A stretch of DNA of 64,000 bases from Deltaproteobacteria bacterium (GTDB lineage: Bacteria > Myxococcota_A > UBA9160 > UBA4427): assembly GCA_029261835.1 (NCBI GenBank), contig JAJDAO010000009.1, positions 124,001-188,000 on the forward strand, given 5' to 3'. The position numbers were made by a program, and so were the translations under genes. Shown piece after piece: positions 63,601-64,000 of this stretch. Below the pieces are notes generated by a model. That model was given only the letters and a program-made list of their open reading frames with translations, was not told where the DNA came from and searched no databases. The stretch's first letter is position 1; the number at the start of each line of letters is the position of its first letter.

Positions 63601-64000
63601 GTCGCTCTCTACGATGCGCCCCCCCTGTATGCGGACGTATTTCGCATCCTGTCCACCGATCTCGATGACCGAGAGATCAGCACCGCCATCCACGTCGCAG
63701 CGGATCGCAGCCGTGGCATGGGCCACGATCTCGTTGAGTACGACGATGTTCTCGCTCTCCGGGAAGACGGCCCGCAGCAGGGTGGCAACGGCCTCCCGGC
63801 CCGAGCCCGTGACGCCGATGGCGCGGATATCCGGCTGGCAGCGTTCGAGAATCGTCTCGATCATGCGCCGAGTCGCGTCGACGGGGTTGCCGCGAGTTCG
63901 GTCGTAGACATCGAGCACGAGCTCACCGGTCTCGACCGAGGTCAGCACCGCCTTCGCACCCGTCGAGCCGAGATCGAGGCCGAGCAGAGTCGGCTGACCA
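60670..64000 (-). CDS. BadF/BcrA-type CoA-enzyme activase fused to DUF2229/HgdB-like domains (5' partial)
   Basis: The gene enters the window from the right; about 1110 residues are visible and the start lies beyond base 64000. The first visible residues include [16 protein letters not shown], the phosphate-1 motif of the ASKHA ATPase fold, then [13 protein letters not shown] and [14 protein letters not shown] with MMCTVYVAD, the cysteines that hold the bridging [4Fe-4S] cluster in 2-hydroxyacyl-CoA dehydratase activases. Beyond about residue 300 come DUF2229-like and dehydratase-subunit-like regions (for example [13 protein letters not shown] and [18 protein letters not shown]). Such fused proteins use ATP to deliver low-potential electrons to a CoA-ester or similar enzyme; the target is not known. 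Confidence 0.9.
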   Translation of the reverse strand, partial: GQPTLLGLDLGSTGAKAVLTSVETGELVLDVYDRTRGNPVDATRRMIETILERCQPDIRAIGVTGSGREAVATLLRAVFPESENIVVLNEIVAHATAAIRCDVDGGADLSVIEIGGQDAKYVRIQGGRIVESDMNKACSAGTGSFLEEQAAFYDVKEIEEFIRLASRAERPPDLGMMCTVYVADAASLALKEGFGLDDIFAGFQYSVIHNYLNRVMGQRTAGERIFFQGKPASNPSLAWTLAAVTGREIVVPPNPGAMGAWGIGLCAAGQIGGEALASAPGLDVAAILAAEITDRSEFRCKDPKCQTFCPIERTTISVGSESRQAVSGGACPKFEISTRNQPKLEKEAPDPFKRRAELIRGFARQQADAPVIAIPQVGALAGHIPWLATFAAELGFSVRLLEPQSSSLANGEQLCNSFDSCGPVKIAHAVCDSDAELLLFPKIFHIADSKGYGGQTCVTEQAMPEMIEQSLRSRGAAVRVLRPRLSFAAGFDGPALQKGMESIGNQLGANPRRIAEAVTAAGRAQAEYEQVLERIGREALDYARAKRLPSVLVSGHLHVICDGAINANIPLLLRQNGAMAIPSDCFPIDPETPPLRKVYWGDDNRALRAAASAREMGDVFPLLIASFGCGPSSFTEQIFQSLMEGYPHTILESDGHGGAAGFVTRIQVFLQSVRQFVAEEGRYPVPDNGQLLSWLDPVRSGKGYYDHDVRYLFLSAADYMGPAFAAVYRAFGYDAVAAPPLSETSTRRGKPDCSGKECMSYQLIWGAFREYLEANPSHKETRLVQLTGQMCRAGVWDVKDKISIEKLGLGERVTVAGLKFGVDPNMVVLLWMGLSGLDVLRQFYIYHLPVQSRPSEAKAFYENGCEAVLRILEAPLASEEPQADLEQRLADVTAVVQGAGERFAKMEARAARPDSFPKVYVSGDVLTKGNDFANAGLFHKLSERGVRLVVEPLADFFEFLGRRHPDLLFGRKVTPEQVLPVIGILTATRLSIYAKASELHPWLPIPDVEAVLKRSEEIVDTATRGGTTMEVGSVLHHWESGRYDGVVMTSCWGCDNSLISESLLRHSREIPFYFFYDDGTPLDERRVHSFAYRLQRGTGEQQGETAAAL

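Overview
This window reads as GC-rich Gram-negative chromosomal DNA. The Gram-negative assignment rests on kdsB (lipopolysaccharide Kdo activation), a TonB-dependent receptor, an OprO/OprP-type porin, an RND efflux pump and a PEP-CTERM protein. The gene mix includes DUF1329, an unusual acyl-CoA dehydrogenase pair, a WS/DGAT acyltransferase, alternative complex III, a GrdB-type selenoprotein and a very large BadF/BcrA-type activase. That mix suggests a 'deltaproteobacterial' lineage in the broad sense (Myxococcota, Desulfobacterota or Binatota-like); this placement is inference. No rRNA, CRISPR array, intact transposase or phage gene was seen. One tRNA (Asn, GTT) lies at 57837-57909.

Layout. 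1-7.0 kb: a DUF1329 protein, a divergent histidine kinase/OmpR-type regulator pair, a PAC2 protein, a Trm112-like protein and two acyl-CoA dehydrogenases. 7.7-15.3 kb: a complete actABCDEF operon for alternative complex III, the quinol:electron-acceptor oxidoreductase that replaces cytochrome bc1, followed by a rhomboid protease rather than a terminal oxidase. 16.7-18.6 kb: a secreted MORN-repeat protein between two copies of a palindromic repeat, then a broken alpha/beta-hydrolase remnant. 18.7-22.1 kb: a glycyl-radical enzyme with its radical-SAM activase. 22.3-24.1 kb: a 14-repeat RCC1-like protein with a PEP-CTERM tail. 24.4-31.8 kb: a metallo-beta-lactamase-fold protein with degenerate metal ligands overlapping purU, then DUF420, kdsB, trkA, DUF5690 and an SH3-domain protein. 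32-35.8 kb: a DUF945 protein, a serine hydrolase, and a gene read as a selenoprotein through an in-frame UGA.

35.9-44.8 kb: zinc alcohol dehydrogenase, GT39-type glycosyltransferase, an unrecognised Cys-containing protein, WS/DGAT acyltransferase, TonB receptor and a 3-hydroxyisobutyrate-dehydrogenase-family enzyme. 44.9-49.8 kb: a TetR-MFP-RND efflux operon. 50-53.5 kb: acetyltransferase, an NTF2-like lipoprotein with a start or frame problem, a DUF2007 protein, a GPH-family transporter and a thioredoxin-type arsenate reductase. 53.9-57.9 kb: an anion porin, an M50-like membrane protein, and an arsR-acr3 operon with a clear palindromic operator, ending inside a convergent tRNA-Asn gene. 58-64 kb: greA, a CPBP protease, RidA, a small orphan protein and a large CoA-enzyme activase that runs off the window.

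How the genes fit together. Three oxygen-sensitive chemistries (glycyl radical, selenocysteine, BadF/BcrA-type activase) sit in the same 64 kb as a respiratory alternative complex III, which suggests a facultative or microaerobic lifestyle (inference). The best-supported unusual observation is the UGA-Sec codon in the GrdB-like gene at 35075-35821. Its UxxC motif and a 7-bp stem-loop at selenocysteine-insertion-like spacing are both visible directly in the sequence.
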